Counted from the first letter of the stretch, positions 18,469-28,922 are shown. The stretch: DNA of 36,608 nt from an uncultured Bacteroidales bacterium (GCA_905236645.1 CAJOMZ010000037.1:1-36608), one strand, 5' to 3'. Made by a program: numbers and translations. The notes: a model not told the origin generated them from the letters alone.

Positions 18469-20478
18469 ATGCGAAAATTTCTGAAAGTCACGCTGTTGGC
18501 AGCGGCGATAGCCGTTGCCGGCAGCGCTTCGGCCGACCCCGTCACGCCGCAGAAGGCCGCGACGGTGGCCCGCAACTTCTGGTCGGGCGCGGTCAACGCC
18601 CGGAAAGGGGCCTTGCCCGAGGCGCAGCCTGTCGAGTGGCAATACAGCGGCATCTACCTTTTCGCCTGCCCCGAAGGGGGATGGGTGATGGTGGCTGCCG
18701 ACGACGACGTGAAGCCCATTCTCGGCTATTCGCCCTCGGGCAGGCTCGACCCTGCCGATATGCCCGCGGCCCTGCAGCAATGGCTTGGCGCCTACCAGCA
18801 TCAGATCGACGCCGTGCAGAGCTACCGCCACGAGAGCGGCGACGACGTGCCGGCCTATCCTGCCGATGCCGCCGAATGGCAGCGTCTGACGGCTGGCATA
18901 GTCGCGGCCCCGGCCAAGAGCGACACCGTGGCGCCGCTGCTTACCACGCTGTGGGACCAGGACTACCCCTACAACGCCCTGTGTCCGTCGGGCACGGTGA
19001 CGGGATGCGCCGCCACAGCGCAGGCGCAGCTGATGAAGTTCTGGAACTATCCAGCCTTCGGCGAGGGCGGCAACACCTACGTTCCGCTGCGTGTTGGCGT
19101 CGAGCAGACGGCCGATTTCGCGCACACCCTCTACGATTGGGACAATATGCCCGACAATCCGAGCATCTATGCCACCTCCGACCAGATCGAGGCCGTGGCC
19201 ACGCTTATGTACCATTGCGGCGTGAGCCTCGAGATGGACTACGGCACGGCGGCCTCGGGCGGCAGCGCAGCGCTGGGACTGGTTGGCTACGAGGGTTTTG
19301 CAAGCATCGACAACGCGCTGAAAGACTATTTCCACTATAGTCGCGATATGCAGGTAAGGTTCAAGGACTACTACTCGAACGAGGCGTGGCGCGCTATGCT
19401 TGTCGACGAGCTCAACCTGCGGCACCCGATACTCTATACCGGAGCCGCCGAGCAGGGCGGACACGGATTTGTGTGCGACGGCTACGACAGCCGCCAGTAT
19501 CTGCACTTCAACTTCGGGTGGAACGGTGTCGGCGACGGCTTCTTCACGGTCGATTCCATAAGCCCCGGCGTGGGCGGCATAGGCGGCAATGTTACCTACA
19601 CCTTCAACCTGCAGAACGCGGCCCTTTTCGGAGCCGTGCCCGACTACGCCTTGCGCGTCAGCGACACTATGTTCAACTTCGGCCGCGCCGCCTGCGCAGA
19701 CTCGCTGCTGTTCAGCTCGAACGAGTCGAACGACATTGCGTGGACGGTGAGCTGCGATGTCGATTGGATTGAATTCGAGCAGCCTGCATCAGGCCGCGCC
19801 GGATGGCTGCGCTTCAGCGTAGGCGAGAACAACGACGGCGAAGAGCGCGTGGGGCACATCGTTTTCAGGCAGGGCAACGAGGAGGCGCAGGCCAAGATAG
19901 TGCAGGCCTGCCTGAGCGAGGAGGAGATGTGCACGCTGACAGTGGTGATGGAGAGCACGCGCGGCAACGGCTGGAGCAACGGAGCCTACCTGAGCCTCGA
20001 ATCGGCCAACGGCTACGTGTACGGCACGGCACGCCTTGAAAGCGGCAGCCTCGACTCGGTGGACATCCGCGTGGCGCCCAAGGACGTGTATTCGGTGTGG
20101 CACACAGGAGGCGGCACCGACCGTTTCATCAACTATTGGGTCCGCAACCAGTATGGCGAGAACTTCGTGGAGGCAGAGTATGCCTACCAGACCGGCGGCA
20201 CCGACCTGATTCAGTGGCCGTGCGCGCACGTGGGCATTGAGGAGCCCGCCCTGGGCGGCGACAGCCGCAGCGTCGAGCTGTTCCCTGTGCCTACCAGCGG
20301 CAGCCTGACGGTGCGTGCCGACGGCCTGCAGAAGGTTGACATCCTTGACATTGGCGGCCGCACACTTGTCAGCTCCACTGCCGCGACGCTCGACCTTTCG
20401 GGACTGCCCGAAGGGATGTACTTTGTGCGCGTCACAACGCTGTCGGGCTCAAGCGTGCAACGAATAGTTAAGAAGTGA
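18469..20478 (+). CDS. C10-family (streptopain-like) cysteine protease with T9SS-type C-terminal sorting domain
   Basis: Signal peptide, Spi-like propeptide, CPSGTVTGCAATAQAQLMKFWNYP (catalytic Cys), GGHGFVCDGYDSRQYLHFNFGWNGVGDGFFTVDS (His/Asn region), C-terminus VELFPVPTSGSLTV...GMYFVRVTTLSGSSVQRIVKK. Confidence 0.93.
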   Translation: MRKFLKVTLLAAAIAVAGSASADPVTPQKAATVARNFWSGAVNARKGALPEAQPVEWQYSGIYLFACPEGGWVMVAADDDVKPILGYSPSGRLDPADMPAALQQWLGAYQHQIDAVQSYRHESGDDVPAYPADAAEWQRLTAGIVAAPAKSDTVAPLLTTLWDQDYPYNALCPSGTVTGCAATAQAQLMKFWNYPAFGEGGNTYVPLRVGVEQTADFAHTLYDWDNMPDNPSIYATSDQIEAVATLMYHCGVSLEMDYGTAASGGSAALGLVGYEGFASIDNALKDYFHYSRDMQVRFKDYYSNEAWRAMLVDELNLRHPILYTGAAEQGGHGFVCDGYDSRQYLHFNFGWNGVGDGFFTVDSISPGVGGIGGNVTYTFNLQNAALFGAVPDYALRVSDTMFNFGRAACADSLLFSSNESNDIAWTVSCDVDWIEFEQPASGRAGWLRFSVGENNDGEERVGHIVFRQGNEEAQAKIVQACLSEEEMCTLTVVMESTRGNGWSNGAYLSLESANGYVYGTARLESGSLDSVDIRVAPKDVYSVWHTGGGTDRFINYWVRNQYGENFVEAEYAYQTGGTDLIQWPCAHVGIEEPALGGDSRSVELFPVPTSGSLTVRADGLQKVDILDIGGRTLVSSTAATLDLSGLPEGMYFVRVTTLSGSSVQRIVKK

Positions 20479-20534
20479 CACAATAAAACATCCGCTTTTG
20501 AGTTATCTCATAACTTTATTGCTCAAAACGGACG

Positions 20535-21809
20535 ATGAAACGATTTCTGAACATAATACTGATTATGCTGCTTACGGTGGCGGCGCCAACGGCGCGCGCC
20601 ACCTATCTGCTTGTGCCTATGGACGAGACACAGCGCAACCACCTTAAGGCCTACGGCATAGCCTACTACGCCTTGCAACGCGACGTGGAGGTGACGTGGC
20701 TGCTCAACTATCGCGGCGGAGCCTTTATGATGAAATATGCCGACGCCATCGAGCGCGAAGCGAGGCTGCGCGGCGTGAGCGTCGAGGCCATAGCCGACGG
20801 CCAGTCGACAGCCATCCTGTCCGAGATTGCCGACGCATCGGTCAATATGGACGCCGTGCGCCTGCAGAAGGCGCCCAAGATTGCAGTCTATTCGCCTAAG
20901 ACAAAGCTGCCGTGGGACGACGCGGTGACGCTCGTTATGACCTACGCCGAGATACCCTACGATGTGGTCTACGACGAGGAGGTGATGGCAGGCATTCTGC
21001 CCACCTACGACTGGCTGCACCTTCACCACGAGGACTTTACGGGTCAGTACGGCAAGTTCTGGGGCAACTACCGCAACGCGCAGTGGTACATCGAGGACGT
21101 GCGCGACCAGGAGGCGAGGGCGCACAAGCTGGGCTACTCGAAGGTGTCGCAGCTGAAGCTGGCCGTGTGCCATAAGATCCGCGACTTTGTGATGGGCGGC
21201 GGCTTCCTGTTCGCTATGTGCTCGGCACCCGACAGCTACGACGTGGCGCTGGCAGCCGAGAATGTGGACATCTGCGAGGCGATGTTCGACGGTGACCCGA
21301 TGCAGCCCAACGCGCAGCAGCTGCTCGACTTCTCGAAATGCTTTGCTTTCAAAGACTTCCGCATCAGCACCAACCCGTCGGAATATGAGATTTCCACCAT
21401 CGACATCGACGACCGCACGCGGCAGCGCCAGATAAACGAGAAGAACGACTTTTTCACCCTGTTCGAGTTCTCGGCCAAGTGGGACTGGGTGCCCACAATG
21501 CTTACGCAGAACCACACGCGCATCATCCACGGCTTTATGGGCCAGACCACGGCCTTCCGCCGCGAGACGGTGAAGAGCAGCGCACTGATACTGGCTGAGA
21601 ACAAGGAGCTTGGCGAGGTGCGCTACCTGCACGGCGAGTACGGCAAGGGCACCTGGACATTCCTGGGAGGCCACGATCCGGAGGACTACCGCCACTTTGT
21701 AGGCGACCCGCCTACCGACCTGTCGCTCTATCCCAATTCGCCAGGCTACCGCCTGATACTGAACAATATACTTTTCCCGGCTGCAAAGAAGGAGAAGCAT
21801 AAGACCTGA
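20535..21809 (+). CDS. Conserved secreted protein of Bacteroidetes, probably with a glutamine-amidotransferase-like fold
   Basis: Signal peptide then YLLVPMDETQRNHLKAYGIAYYAL...; C-terminal GEVRYLHGEYGKGTWTFLGGHDPEDYRHFVGDPPTDLSLYPNSPGYRLILNNILFPA resembling GATase-like repeats. Confidence 0.7.
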   Translation: MKRFLNIILIMLLTVAAPTARATYLLVPMDETQRNHLKAYGIAYYALQRDVEVTWLLNYRGGAFMMKYADAIEREARLRGVSVEAIADGQSTAILSEIADASVNMDAVRLQKAPKIAVYSPKTKLPWDDAVTLVMTYAEIPYDVVYDEEVMAGILPTYDWLHLHHEDFTGQYGKFWGNYRNAQWYIEDVRDQEARAHKLGYSKVSQLKLAVCHKIRDFVMGGGFLFAMCSAPDSYDVALAAENVDICEAMFDGDPMQPNAQQLLDFSKCFAFKDFRISTNPSEYEISTIDIDDRTRQRQINEKNDFFTLFEFSAKWDWVPTMLTQNHTRIIHGFMGQTTAFRRETVKSSALILAENKELGEVRYLHGEYGKGTWTFLGGHDPEDYRHFVGDPPTDLSLYPNSPGYRLILNNILFPAAKKEKHKT

Positions 21810-21859
21810 TTACACCTTGACGTTAACTTTGACCTTAACCTAATATACGAATAAAAACA

Positions 21860-23320
21860 ATGAACAAGATATATAAGACACTCGTTGTTGTTTTGCTGTT
21901 CTCCGTTCTCCGCTCTCCGTTCTCCGTTTGTCAGGCCCAGAACTGGACAATGTTCAATATGCAGAACTCGGAGCTTGGCAACTCGGTGCTGGCAATGACC
22001 TCGGACAAGAAGAACAACAAATGGTTCGGCACCGACTTGGGTATGGCGCGGCTGACCGGCAAGACGTGGACCGACTTTGCAATGTTCAACGAGAAACTCA
22101 AGGGGCAGTATGTCAACTGCCTGACCGTCGACGCAAACAATATGCTGTGGATAGGCACCGACGACTACGGGGTTATTGAGTTTGACGGCTCGCGCTGGAC
22201 GGAGCACAAGAACGAGATGAAGCGGCTGCAGATGAAGTTCATATCGAAGATAGCCATCGACCGCAACGATGTCAAGTGGATAGGCGTGACGCTGGGCGGC
22301 CTGGTGCGCTACGACGGCCGCGAGTGGACCAAGTTCACATCGAACGACTCAGAGCTGCTGAGCGACTTCATACTATGCGTGGCTATCGACCGCCGCAACC
22401 GCAAATGGATCGGGACCAACGACGGCCTTTCGGTATACGACGACCGGCAGTGGACCTCGTACACGACCAAGAACTCCAAACTGCCCGACAATATCGTCCC
22501 GGCCATAATCATCGACAAAGAAGATGTCAAATGGATTGCCACACTGGGCGGTCTGGCACGCTATGACGGCAACGGCTGGACCATTTTCAACACCGACAAC
22601 AGTCCACTGCCTTGCAACCAAATCAACGACCTGGCCTTCGACCCATCCGGAGCAATCTGGATGGCGACAGACAAGGGGGCCGCACTGTTCGACGGCAAAG
22701 ACAAGTGGCACATATACAGGCCAAAAGAGACGATGCTGCCTAAGGATGTGCTGCGCCGCGTAATGGTTGACGGGCAAGGCAGCAAGTGGTTCGGCAGCAG
22801 CCTGCAGGGACTGGTGCGCTTCAGCGCCCAGCCAGTTATGGGACGCGTGACAGACGACAAAGGCAACCCCGTTTCGGGTTTGGCCATCAACTGCTCAGGC
22901 ATTGAGACTCAGACCGACGCCAACGGCGAGTACTATCTTGAAATACCGACAAATGCCACGATGACCATACGTCCGCAGGACGAGAGCCGCACTTTCGAAC
23001 CCGAGAGTCGCAAGCTGACTACGGTTACCGGTGCCCTGTTCAGACAGGATTTTGTGGCCTCGTCGGGTATGGTGGCAGAAGGAACATCGACGGAGAAAGT
23101 GGTGGTGAACCCCTATCTTGAGCAGGGATACATAACGATAACGATGGAATGCCCCGTGGCCGAGGTGGAGTTTGTCGACGCCAAAGGCGTGAGCATACGC
23201 ACCATACCGCAGTACAAGAACGAGGCCAAGATAACCATAAGCCGAATGCCCAAGAGCAACTATACACTCTTTATACGGACACAGAAAGGCGAGAAGAAAC
23301 TGCAGTTCAATCTGAGATAA
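21860..23320 (+). CDS. Secreted two-component-regulator-propeller (Reg_prop) protein with carboxypeptidase-regulatory-like domain, no kinase
   Basis: Repeated blades such as DVKWIGVTLGGLVRYDGREWTKF, NRKWIGTNDGLSVYDDRQWTSY, DVKWIATLGGLARYDGNGWTIF; then VTDDKGNPVSGLAINCSGIETQTDANGEYYLEIP; T9SS-like C-terminal segment. Confidence 0.85.
   Translation: MNKIYKTLVVVLLFSVLRSPFSVCQAQNWTMFNMQNSELGNSVLAMTSDKKNNKWFGTDLGMARLTGKTWTDFAMFNEKLKGQYVNCLTVDANNMLWIGTDDYGVIEFDGSRWTEHKNEMKRLQMKFISKIAIDRNDVKWIGVTLGGLVRYDGREWTKFTSNDSELLSDFILCVAIDRRNRKWIGTNDGLSVYDDRQWTSYTTKNSKLPDNIVPAIIIDKEDVKWIATLGGLARYDGNGWTIFNTDNSPLPCNQINDLAFDPSGAIWMATDKGAALFDGKDKWHIYRPKETMLPKDVLRRVMVDGQGSKWFGSSLQGLVRFSAQPVMGRVTDDKGNPVSGLAINCSGIETQTDANGEYYLEIPTNATMTIRPQDESRTFEPESRKLTTVTGALFRQDFVASSGMVAEGTSTEKVVVNPYLEQGYITITMECPVAEVEFVDAKGVSIRTIPQYKNEAKITISRMPKSNYTLFIRTQKGEKKLQFNLR
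21899..21926 (+). repeat. 7-bp tandem repeat (TTCTCCG x about 4) inside a signal-peptide coding region
   Basis: TTCTCCG TTCTCCG CTCTCCG TTCTCCG, 39 bp after the start codon of the 21860 ORF. Confidence 0.85.
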
Positions 23321-23332
23321 GAAGATATGCCA

Positions 23333-23367
23333 AAAAAAAAAGCCGCTCCACAGGGCGGCTTTTTTTC
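23333..23367. terminator. Bidirectional terminator
   Basis: AAAAAAAAAGCCGC-tccacagg-GCGGCTTTTTTT between convergent genes. Confidence 0.85.
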
Positions 23368-23387
23368 TTGCCTTAGTTGACGCTTGA

Positions 23388-23600
23388 TTATTCGCACTCG
23401 AGGCCGTTCTTGGTGCCGGCAACGGTTACAATGGTGTTCATATCAGAGCATTTCTTGTAGGTGTCCTTGTCGAGCTCTACATCTTCAGTTGTCGTAGTGA
23501 CGACACCGGCAACATAAGTCTTGCAAGTGCAATGTTTGTTGCAGCTGCTAAAGCAGGCAACGGTAGCGATAACGGCTAAAGCCAAAACGATTTTCTTCAT
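23388..23600 (-). CDS. Small hypothetical lipoprotein (70 aa)
   Basis: MKKIVLALAVIATVACFSSCNKHCTCKTYVAG...; lipobox; upstream -7 box at 23671-23678. Confidence 0.75.
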   Translation of the reverse strand: MKKIVLALAVIATVACFSSCNKHCTCKTYVAGVVTTTTEDVELDKDTYKKCSDMNTIVTVAGTKNGLECE

Positions 23601-23670
23601 CTTGTAATTTATTTTATTAGTGATGATTAAGCCTACTCTTTATGGTTTTCGGCGTCCCCATTTAATAATG

Positions 23671-23678
23671 CAAAAGTA
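23671..23678 (-). promoter_or_regulatory. -7 box TACTTTTG with TTTG about 20 bp upstream
   Basis: Plus strand CAAAAGTA; CAAA at 23699-23702. Confidence 0.6.
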
Positions 23679-23729
23679 GCATTTTTTTTCAAATGCAACA
23701 AAAAAAAGAATTATTTTGAAAAAAATATG

Positions 23730-23737
23730 TATCTTTG
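23730..23737 (+). promoter_or_regulatory. -7 box TATCTTTG upstream of dsbD
   Basis: TTTTGAAAAAAATATGTATCTTTG. Confidence 0.55.
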
Positions 23738-23781
23738 TGCCTTTAAATACGAGACAAATTCACCTGTAAATAATTAGAAAT

Positions 23782-25866
23782 ATGAAAAATATATTCAAAA
23801 CATTGGTTCTGGCACTGTGTCTGATTCCTTTTGCGTCGGCCTTCGCCCAAGTCAACCCCGCACATTGGAATTTCAATGTCAAAGAGTTGTCGGCTACCGA
23901 AGTCGAGTTGCAGTTTCAGCTGAAACTCGACGATGGATGGCATATCTATTCGCAGAAGTCGGACCCCAACGGTCCCATTCCGTCAGAGTACACTTTTGAA
24001 GAGAATGCGAACTATGCGCGTATCGGCGGCGTGACCGAGCCCAAGTCGCACGATGAGTTTGACGACATCTTCAAATGCACCGTCCGCTCATTCAGCGGCA
24101 AAGTGACGTTCCGTCAAAAGATCAAGCGCAACACCGACAAGGCCTTTGAGGTGACAGGCTCGATGTACTACCAGCTGTGCAACGACGGCAGCTGCATTGC
24201 CCCCGACGATGTACCGTTCAAGTTCAAAGTGCCCGCGTCGACAATGCCGGCTGTAGAAGAGAATGAGCCCGAGGTGACAGAGAGCGTCGACACCGCTGTT
24301 GCAGAGCCAGCAGTAGACGAGGAGCCCGTGGCTCCCGTGGCCGAGGTCGCTGCCGCGAAAGACGAGAGTGAGGAGCCTGAGAAGGATAAATCCTTGCTCG
24401 GCTTGTTCTTCGGCGCCTTGCTGGCGGGCATCGTCACGATGTTCACGCCCTGCGTGTTCCCGATGATTCCGATGACGGTCAACTTCTTTATGCACAGCAG
24501 CGACAACAAGCGCAAGAACCGCCGCCAGGCCTGGTTCTTCGGGTTCTCCATAGTGTTCATCTTCGCCGTCATCGGCGGCCTGTTGTCGCTGTTCTTCGGC
24601 CCCACAGCGCTCAACTTTATCGGCACGCACGGCATTCCCAATCTGATATTCTTTGTAATATTCTTCATTTTCGCACTGTCGTTCTTCGGTCTTTTCGAGA
24701 TAAAGATGCCCGAGAAGTGGGTCAATGCCAGCGACGCACAAGCCGACAAAGGCGGCCTGTTAGCCCCGTTCTTCATTGCGCTGACCACCGTATTGGTCTC
24801 CTTTTCCTGCACCGGTCCCATCATCGGCGCCGCCCTTGTCGAGTTCACCACTTCCACCACCAACCGTTGGATCGGCTTGGTCTCGATGCTCGGATTTGGC
24901 ATAGGCTTTGCCCTGCCGTTCACCTTCTTAGCCTTCTTCCCGTCGATGCTCAAGAATATGAAATCCGGTAGCTGGCTCAATACCGTCAAAATTGTCTTCG
25001 CCTTCCTCGAACTGGCCTTCGGTCTCAAGTTCCTCTCGATGGCCGACCAGTACTGGACGTGGCGTCTGCTCGACCGCGAGGTCTACCTGGCGCTGTGGAT
25101 TGTAATCTTTGCAATGACAGGCTTCTACCTGCTCGGCAAGCTCAAGTTCAAGGGTGATGAAGAGGTGCAGCACATCGGTGTCATCCGCCTCTTCCTTTCC
25201 ATTGCCTGCTTCAGCTTTGTGGTCTATATGATTCCCGGAATGTGGGGTGCGCCGCTCAACGGCATATCCGGATTCCTGCCGCCGATGGACACGCAGGATT
25301 TCAACCTCGAGCGCTCCATTTATGAGTCCACCAAGAACATCGCCGTTGCCGGCGCCGCCGAAGAGAACACCGTAATGTACGACGCCCTGCCCGCCAACCG
25401 CAAGTATGCCGACCGCCTGCATATGCCCAGCGGCTTCCAGGGCTTCTACGACATCGATGAGGCCAAAGCCTACGCCAAAGAGCAGGGCAAGCCCATCTTC
25501 ATCGACTTCACCGGTCGCAACTGCAACAACTGCCGCGAGATGGAGCAATATGTATGGGCCGACCCCAACGCAAAGAAGATCCTTAACGAGGAGTACGTGA
25601 TGTGCGCCCTTTACTGCGATATGAACGACATCGACCTTGCCGAGAGCGACTACGTCACCGACGACAAGGGCCGCGTGCTCAAGACCCTGGGACGCAAGAA
25701 CCTGCACTTCCAGCGCAGCAAGTTCAACCAGATTGCGCAGCCCTACTATGTCATCATCGATGCCGACGGCAATGTGCTCACAAGGAACAACTATTCCTAC
25801 TCGCGCGACGTCAACAAGTTCGTCGAATTCCTGAAAGAAGGCGTAGCAAATTACTCCAAAAAATAA
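23782..25866 (+). CDS. dsbD: Thiol:disulfide interchange protein DsbD family
   Basis: N-terminal DsbD-alpha-like domain, TM core with FTPCVFPMIPMTVNFF and SFSCTGPIIGAALV, C-terminal thioredoxin-like IFIDFTGRNCNNCREME. Confidence 0.95.
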   Translation: MKNIFKTLVLALCLIPFASAFAQVNPAHWNFNVKELSATEVELQFQLKLDDGWHIYSQKSDPNGPIPSEYTFEENANYARIGGVTEPKSHDEFDDIFKCTVRSFSGKVTFRQKIKRNTDKAFEVTGSMYYQLCNDGSCIAPDDVPFKFKVPASTMPAVEENEPEVTESVDTAVAEPAVDEEPVAPVAEVAAAKDESEEPEKDKSLLGLFFGALLAGIVTMFTPCVFPMIPMTVNFFMHSSDNKRKNRRQAWFFGFSIVFIFAVIGGLLSLFFGPTALNFIGTHGIPNLIFFVIFFIFALSFFGLFEIKMPEKWVNASDAQADKGGLLAPFFIALTTVLVSFSCTGPIIGAALVEFTTSTTNRWIGLVSMLGFGIGFALPFTFLAFFPSMLKNMKSGSWLNTVKIVFAFLELAFGLKFLSMADQYWTWRLLDREVYLALWIVIFAMTGFYLLGKLKFKGDEEVQHIGVIRLFLSIACFSFVVYMIPGMWGAPLNGISGFLPPMDTQDFNLERSIYESTKNIAVAGAAEENTVMYDALPANRKYADRLHMPSGFQGFYDIDEAKAYAKEQGKPIFIDFTGRNCNNCREMEQYVWADPNAKKILNEEYVMCALYCDMNDIDLAESDYVTDDKGRVLKTLGRKNLHFQRSKFNQIAQPYYVIIDADGNVLTRNNYSYSRDVNKFVEFLKEGVANYSKK

Positions 25867-25928
25867 GAAAAACCACTGCGAAACCGCAGCATTTTGCGGA
25901 CAAAATCCCACTGCAACCAAAAATATTC

Positions 25929-25980
25929 GAGGCTCTGTTCACTTTGTAAATAAGCCGTTTACAAAAACAGAGCCTCTTTT
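25929..25980 (+). terminator. Terminator after dsbD
   Basis: GAGGCTCTGTT...TTGTAAA-taagccg-TTTACAA...AACAGAGCCTC followed by T-run. Confidence 0.8.
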
Positions 25981-25993
25981 TTTTGCAAAACAT

Positions 25994-26024
25994 TTTGTCA
26001 GTTCGCAAAATGTTAGTACTTTTG
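25994..26024 (+). promoter_or_regulatory. Promoter TTTG-N19-TACTTTTG for initiator tRNA
   Basis: TTTG at 25994-25997, TACTTTTG at 26017-26024, tRNA starts at 26042. Confidence 0.75.
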
Positions 26025-26041
26025 CAACCTGAAAAACACAG

Positions 26042-26113
<72 letters not shown>

Positions 26114-26116
26114 CCT

Positions 26117-26158
26117 AAAGCAGAAAGGCAACTCGAACGAGTTGCCTTTCTGCTTTTC
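26117..26158 (+). terminator. Terminator after tRNA-fMet
   Basis: AAAGCAGAAAGGCAACTCG-aa-CGAGTTGCCTTTCTGCTTT, 19-bp arms. Confidence 0.85.
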
Positions 26159-26174
26159 TGTCCTGCCGGGGCGG

Positions 26175-27527
26175 TTACATCAGTTCCACCACCACGGCGT
26201 GTTTGGTTTTCTTCTTGATGCGGTAGACGAGGCCGTCGACTTCGATGCGGGTGGGCGGCACTTCGCCGTCGTCGAGCAGGTAGATGGCATAGCGGTGCTG
26301 GCCGTCCTTGCTCTGGGTGTAGCGTATGTTGCCCTGGGCGTAGGGCTTGAGGGGGCGTGTGCCGTAGATGGCGTAGCCGTTGTCTTTAAGCCAGACGCCA
26401 ATCTCCTCCATCCTCTTCAGGCAGGGTGCCGGAATCTCGCCGTTGGCGTCGGGGCCCACGTTGAGCAGCAGGTTGCCGCCCTTGGCCACGACGTCGCACA
26501 GCAGATGAATCAACTCATTGGTCGACTTGTAGTTGTCGTTGTGCACATACGACCAGCTGTCGCCCATCGTCATACAGGTCTCCCAGGGATAAGGCAGCAC
26601 GGTGTCGGGCACCTGCTTCTCGGGCGTGCGGTAGTTCTCGTACTTGCCGCCGACGCTGCGGTCCACGATAAGCAGGTCGGGGTTGTTCTCGCGCGCCATC
26701 TTAGCTATGCGTGGCATATTGATGTCCTGAATCTGTCCGCTGCAGCCCAGCCAGGGGCGCGTCTCGTCGTCGACGCTCCACTCAGGACGCACCCATCCGC
26801 CGTCGAGCCACAGGATGTCGATGTCGCCATAGTTGTGCGTCAGCTCGCGAATCTGGTTGTAGGTGAAATCGCAGTAGCGGCGCCAGCGGTCGGGCTTGTC
26901 GGCGATGCTGTAGTTGACATTGCGGTCGGGCGTAGCCCACTCCGGGGCCCAGTAGTCGGGGCAGTGCCAGTCGGGTTTCGAGAAGTAGTAGCCGATCCAC
27001 ATATTGTACTGGCGGAAAGCGTCGGTAAGGGCCTTGGTGATGTCGCTGTTCTTGTTCTTGAAGAACGGGCAGCTGCTGTGCACCGACGAGTAGCTTGTCT
27101 CATCGGTGCCGTACATACAGAAACCGTCGTGGTGCTTCGTGGTGAAGACCATATACTTCATACCCGCCAAAGCAGCGGCCTTGGCCCACTTGCCGGGGTT
27201 GAAGGCCTTGGGGTTGAAGGTGGTGTTGAGCGCCGTGTACTGGCGTTTGTACTCGTCGTAGGGCGCGTCCTTGCGGTCGATCCAGGGCTCGCTGCACAGG
27301 CCCCACGACTCGACCGTGGCCCACTGGCTGTAGATGCCCCAGTGTGCCATAAAGCCGAACTTCAGGTCCTGCCATTCGTCGAGGCGCTTAAGGATTACGG
27401 GATCGGTCTCGTCGCGCTGCTCGTCGGCATAGTCGCGCACCGCTGCCGCGGCAAAAGGCTTCATATCCTGCGCCTCAAGCAGCAGCGGCACCATCATAAG
27501 TGCAAGGGCAAACAGATGTCTTCTCAT
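26175..27527 (-). CDS. Alpha-L-fucosidase, GH29
   Basis: [20 protein letters not shown] signal; [76 protein letters not shown]. Confidence 0.95.
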   Translation of the reverse strand: MRRHLFALALMMVPLLLEAQDMKPFAAAAVRDYADEQRDETDPVILKRLDEWQDLKFGFMAHWGIYSQWATVESWGLCSEPWIDRKDAPYDEYKRQYTALNTTFNPKAFNPGKWAKAAALAGMKYMVFTTKHHDGFCMYGTDETSYSSVHSSCPFFKNKNSDITKALTDAFRQYNMWIGYYFSKPDWHCPDYWAPEWATPDRNVNYSIADKPDRWRRYCDFTYNQIRELTHNYGDIDILWLDGGWVRPEWSVDDETRPWLGCSGQIQDINMPRIAKMARENNPDLLIVDRSVGGKYENYRTPEKQVPDTVLPYPWETCMTMGDSWSYVHNDNYKSTNELIHLLCDVVAKGGNLLLNVGPDANGEIPAPCLKRMEEIGVWLKDNGYAIYGTRPLKPYAQGNIRYTQSKDGQHRYAIYLLDDGEVPPTRIEVDGLVYRIKKKTKHAVVVELM

Positions 27528-27540
27528 TGTGTAATAATCA

Positions 27541-27582
27541 AATCTAATTCGGTCGTTGGACCGACCGATAACAAGACCCGAA
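27541..27582 (-). repeat. Small hairpin repeat, copy X (TTCGGGTCTT...TCGGTC-N4-GACCGA)
   Basis: Minus strand TTCGGGTCTTGTTATCGGTCGGTCCAACGACCGAATTAGATT; homologous to 31719-31766. Confidence 0.6.
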
Positions 27583-27604
27583 AAGCCGAACGACCTTTTT
27601 GGGT

Positions 27605-27645
27605 CAAAAGAGGGCCGCCGCTCCGCGGCGGCCCTCAAAGCTTTT
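27605..27645 (-). terminator. Terminator after rocD
   Basis: AGGGCCGCCGC-tcc-GCGGCGGCCCT, 11-bp perfect stem flanked by A/T runs. Confidence 0.8.
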
Positions 27646-27657
27646 TGAAACAAACAA

Positions 27658-28878
27658 TTATTCGAACGAAGCGATGGCCTTCTTGATGATGTCGATGGCC
27701 TCGCGCAGCTGCTCCTCGGTGATGACCAGCGGAGGAGCGAAGCGGATGATGTGCTGGTGGGTAGGTTTGGCCAGCACGCCCATATCGCGCATCTTCAGGC
27801 ACACGTCCCAAGCCTCCTTGCCGTTGCGGGGCTTGATGATGATGGCGTTGAGCAGGCCTTTGCCGCGCACCTTCTCGATCATCGGGCTCTTGAAGGCCGA
27901 CATCTCGTCGCGGAATATCTTGCCGAGGCGCTCGGCGTTCTCCATCAGGTGCTCGTCCTTGATGACCTGCAGGGCGGCGATGCTCACCTTGGCAGCGATG
28001 GGGTTGCCGCCGAAGGTCGAGCCGTGCTCGCCGGGCTTGATGTTAAGCATAATGTCGTCGTCGGCCAGCACGCAGCTTACGGGCACCACGCCGCCGCCCA
28101 GGGCCTTGCCGAGGATGAGGATGTCGGGGCGCACGCCCTCGTGGTCGCAAGCCAGCATCTTGCCGGTGCGGGCGATGCCGCACTGCACCTCGTCGGCCAT
28201 AAACAGCACGTTGTGCTTGTGGCAGATGTCATAGCATTTCTTCAGGTAGCCGTCGTCGGGCACGTACACGCCGGCCTCGCCCTGGATAGGCTCGACGAGG
28301 AAACCGGCAATCTTGTCGCCGTGTTCGGCCAGCACCTTCTCCAGTGCATCGGGGTCGTTGTAGGGAATGCGGATGAAACCCGGGGTCATAGGGCCGTAGT
28401 TGGCGTAGCTTTCAGGGTCGTTGCTCATAGTGATGATGGTGATGGTGCGGCCGTGGAAGTTGCCCTCGCAGCAGACTATCATCACCTCGTCGTTCTTGAT
28501 GCCTTTCTTGACGACACCCCAACGGCGGGCCAGTTTCAGAGCCGTCTCGTCGGCCTCGGCGCCGCTGTTCATAGGCAGCACCTTCTCGTAGCCGAAATAT
28601 TCGGTCACATACTTCTCCCATTCGCCGAGGCAGTTGTTGTAGAAAGCGCGGCTGCTGAGGGTCAGCTCGTGAGCCTGGTCGCAGAGGGCCTTGACGATCT
28701 TGGGATGGCAATGTCCCTGATTCACTGCCGAATAAGCCGACAGAAAGTCAAAATATTTCTTGCCTTCGCAGTCCCACACAAAAGCTCCTTCGCCTTTGGC
28801 AAGCACTACCGGTAGCGGATGATAATTATGGGCGCCGTATTTGGCTTCCAATTCCATAAATTGCTCTGATTTTGTCAT
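27658..28878 (-). CDS. rocD: Ornithine aminotransferase
   Basis: [111 protein letters not shown]. Confidence 0.97.
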   Translation of the reverse strand: MTKSEQFMELEAKYGAHNYHPLPVVLAKGEGAFVWDCEGKKYFDFLSAYSAVNQGHCHPKIVKALCDQAHELTLSSRAFYNNCLGEWEKYVTEYFGYEKVLPMNSGAEADETALKLARRWGVVKKGIKNDEVMIVCCEGNFHGRTITIITMSNDPESYANYGPMTPGFIRIPYNDPDALEKVLAEHGDKIAGFLVEPIQGEAGVYVPDDGYLKKCYDICHKHNVLFMADEVQCGIARTGKMLACDHEGVRPDILILGKALGGGVVPVSCVLADDDIMLNIKPGEHGSTFGGNPIAAKVSIAALQVIKDEHLMENAERLGKIFRDEMSAFKSPMIEKVRGKGLLNAIIIKPRNGKEAWDVCLKMRDMGVLAKPTHQHIIRFAPPLVITEEQLREAIDIIKKAIASFE

Positions 28879-28922
28879 AATTATATCGGTTTTTGAGAAT
28901 TAGTATTCTGGTTAAAAACGCT

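Noticed and set aside
20501-20515. AGTTAT-ctc-ATAACT hairpin between the protease and the next gene
   Set aside because: Only 6 AT-rich bp; could easily occur by chance.
20535-21809. Asparagine synthetase B
   Set aside because: Similar Bacteroidetes proteins are often labelled this way, but no AsnB N-terminal nucleophile or synthetase motifs are visible; kept as a conserved secreted protein.
26142-27686. 514-aa plus-strand ORF
   Set aside because: Antisense shadow of the GH29 fucosidase.
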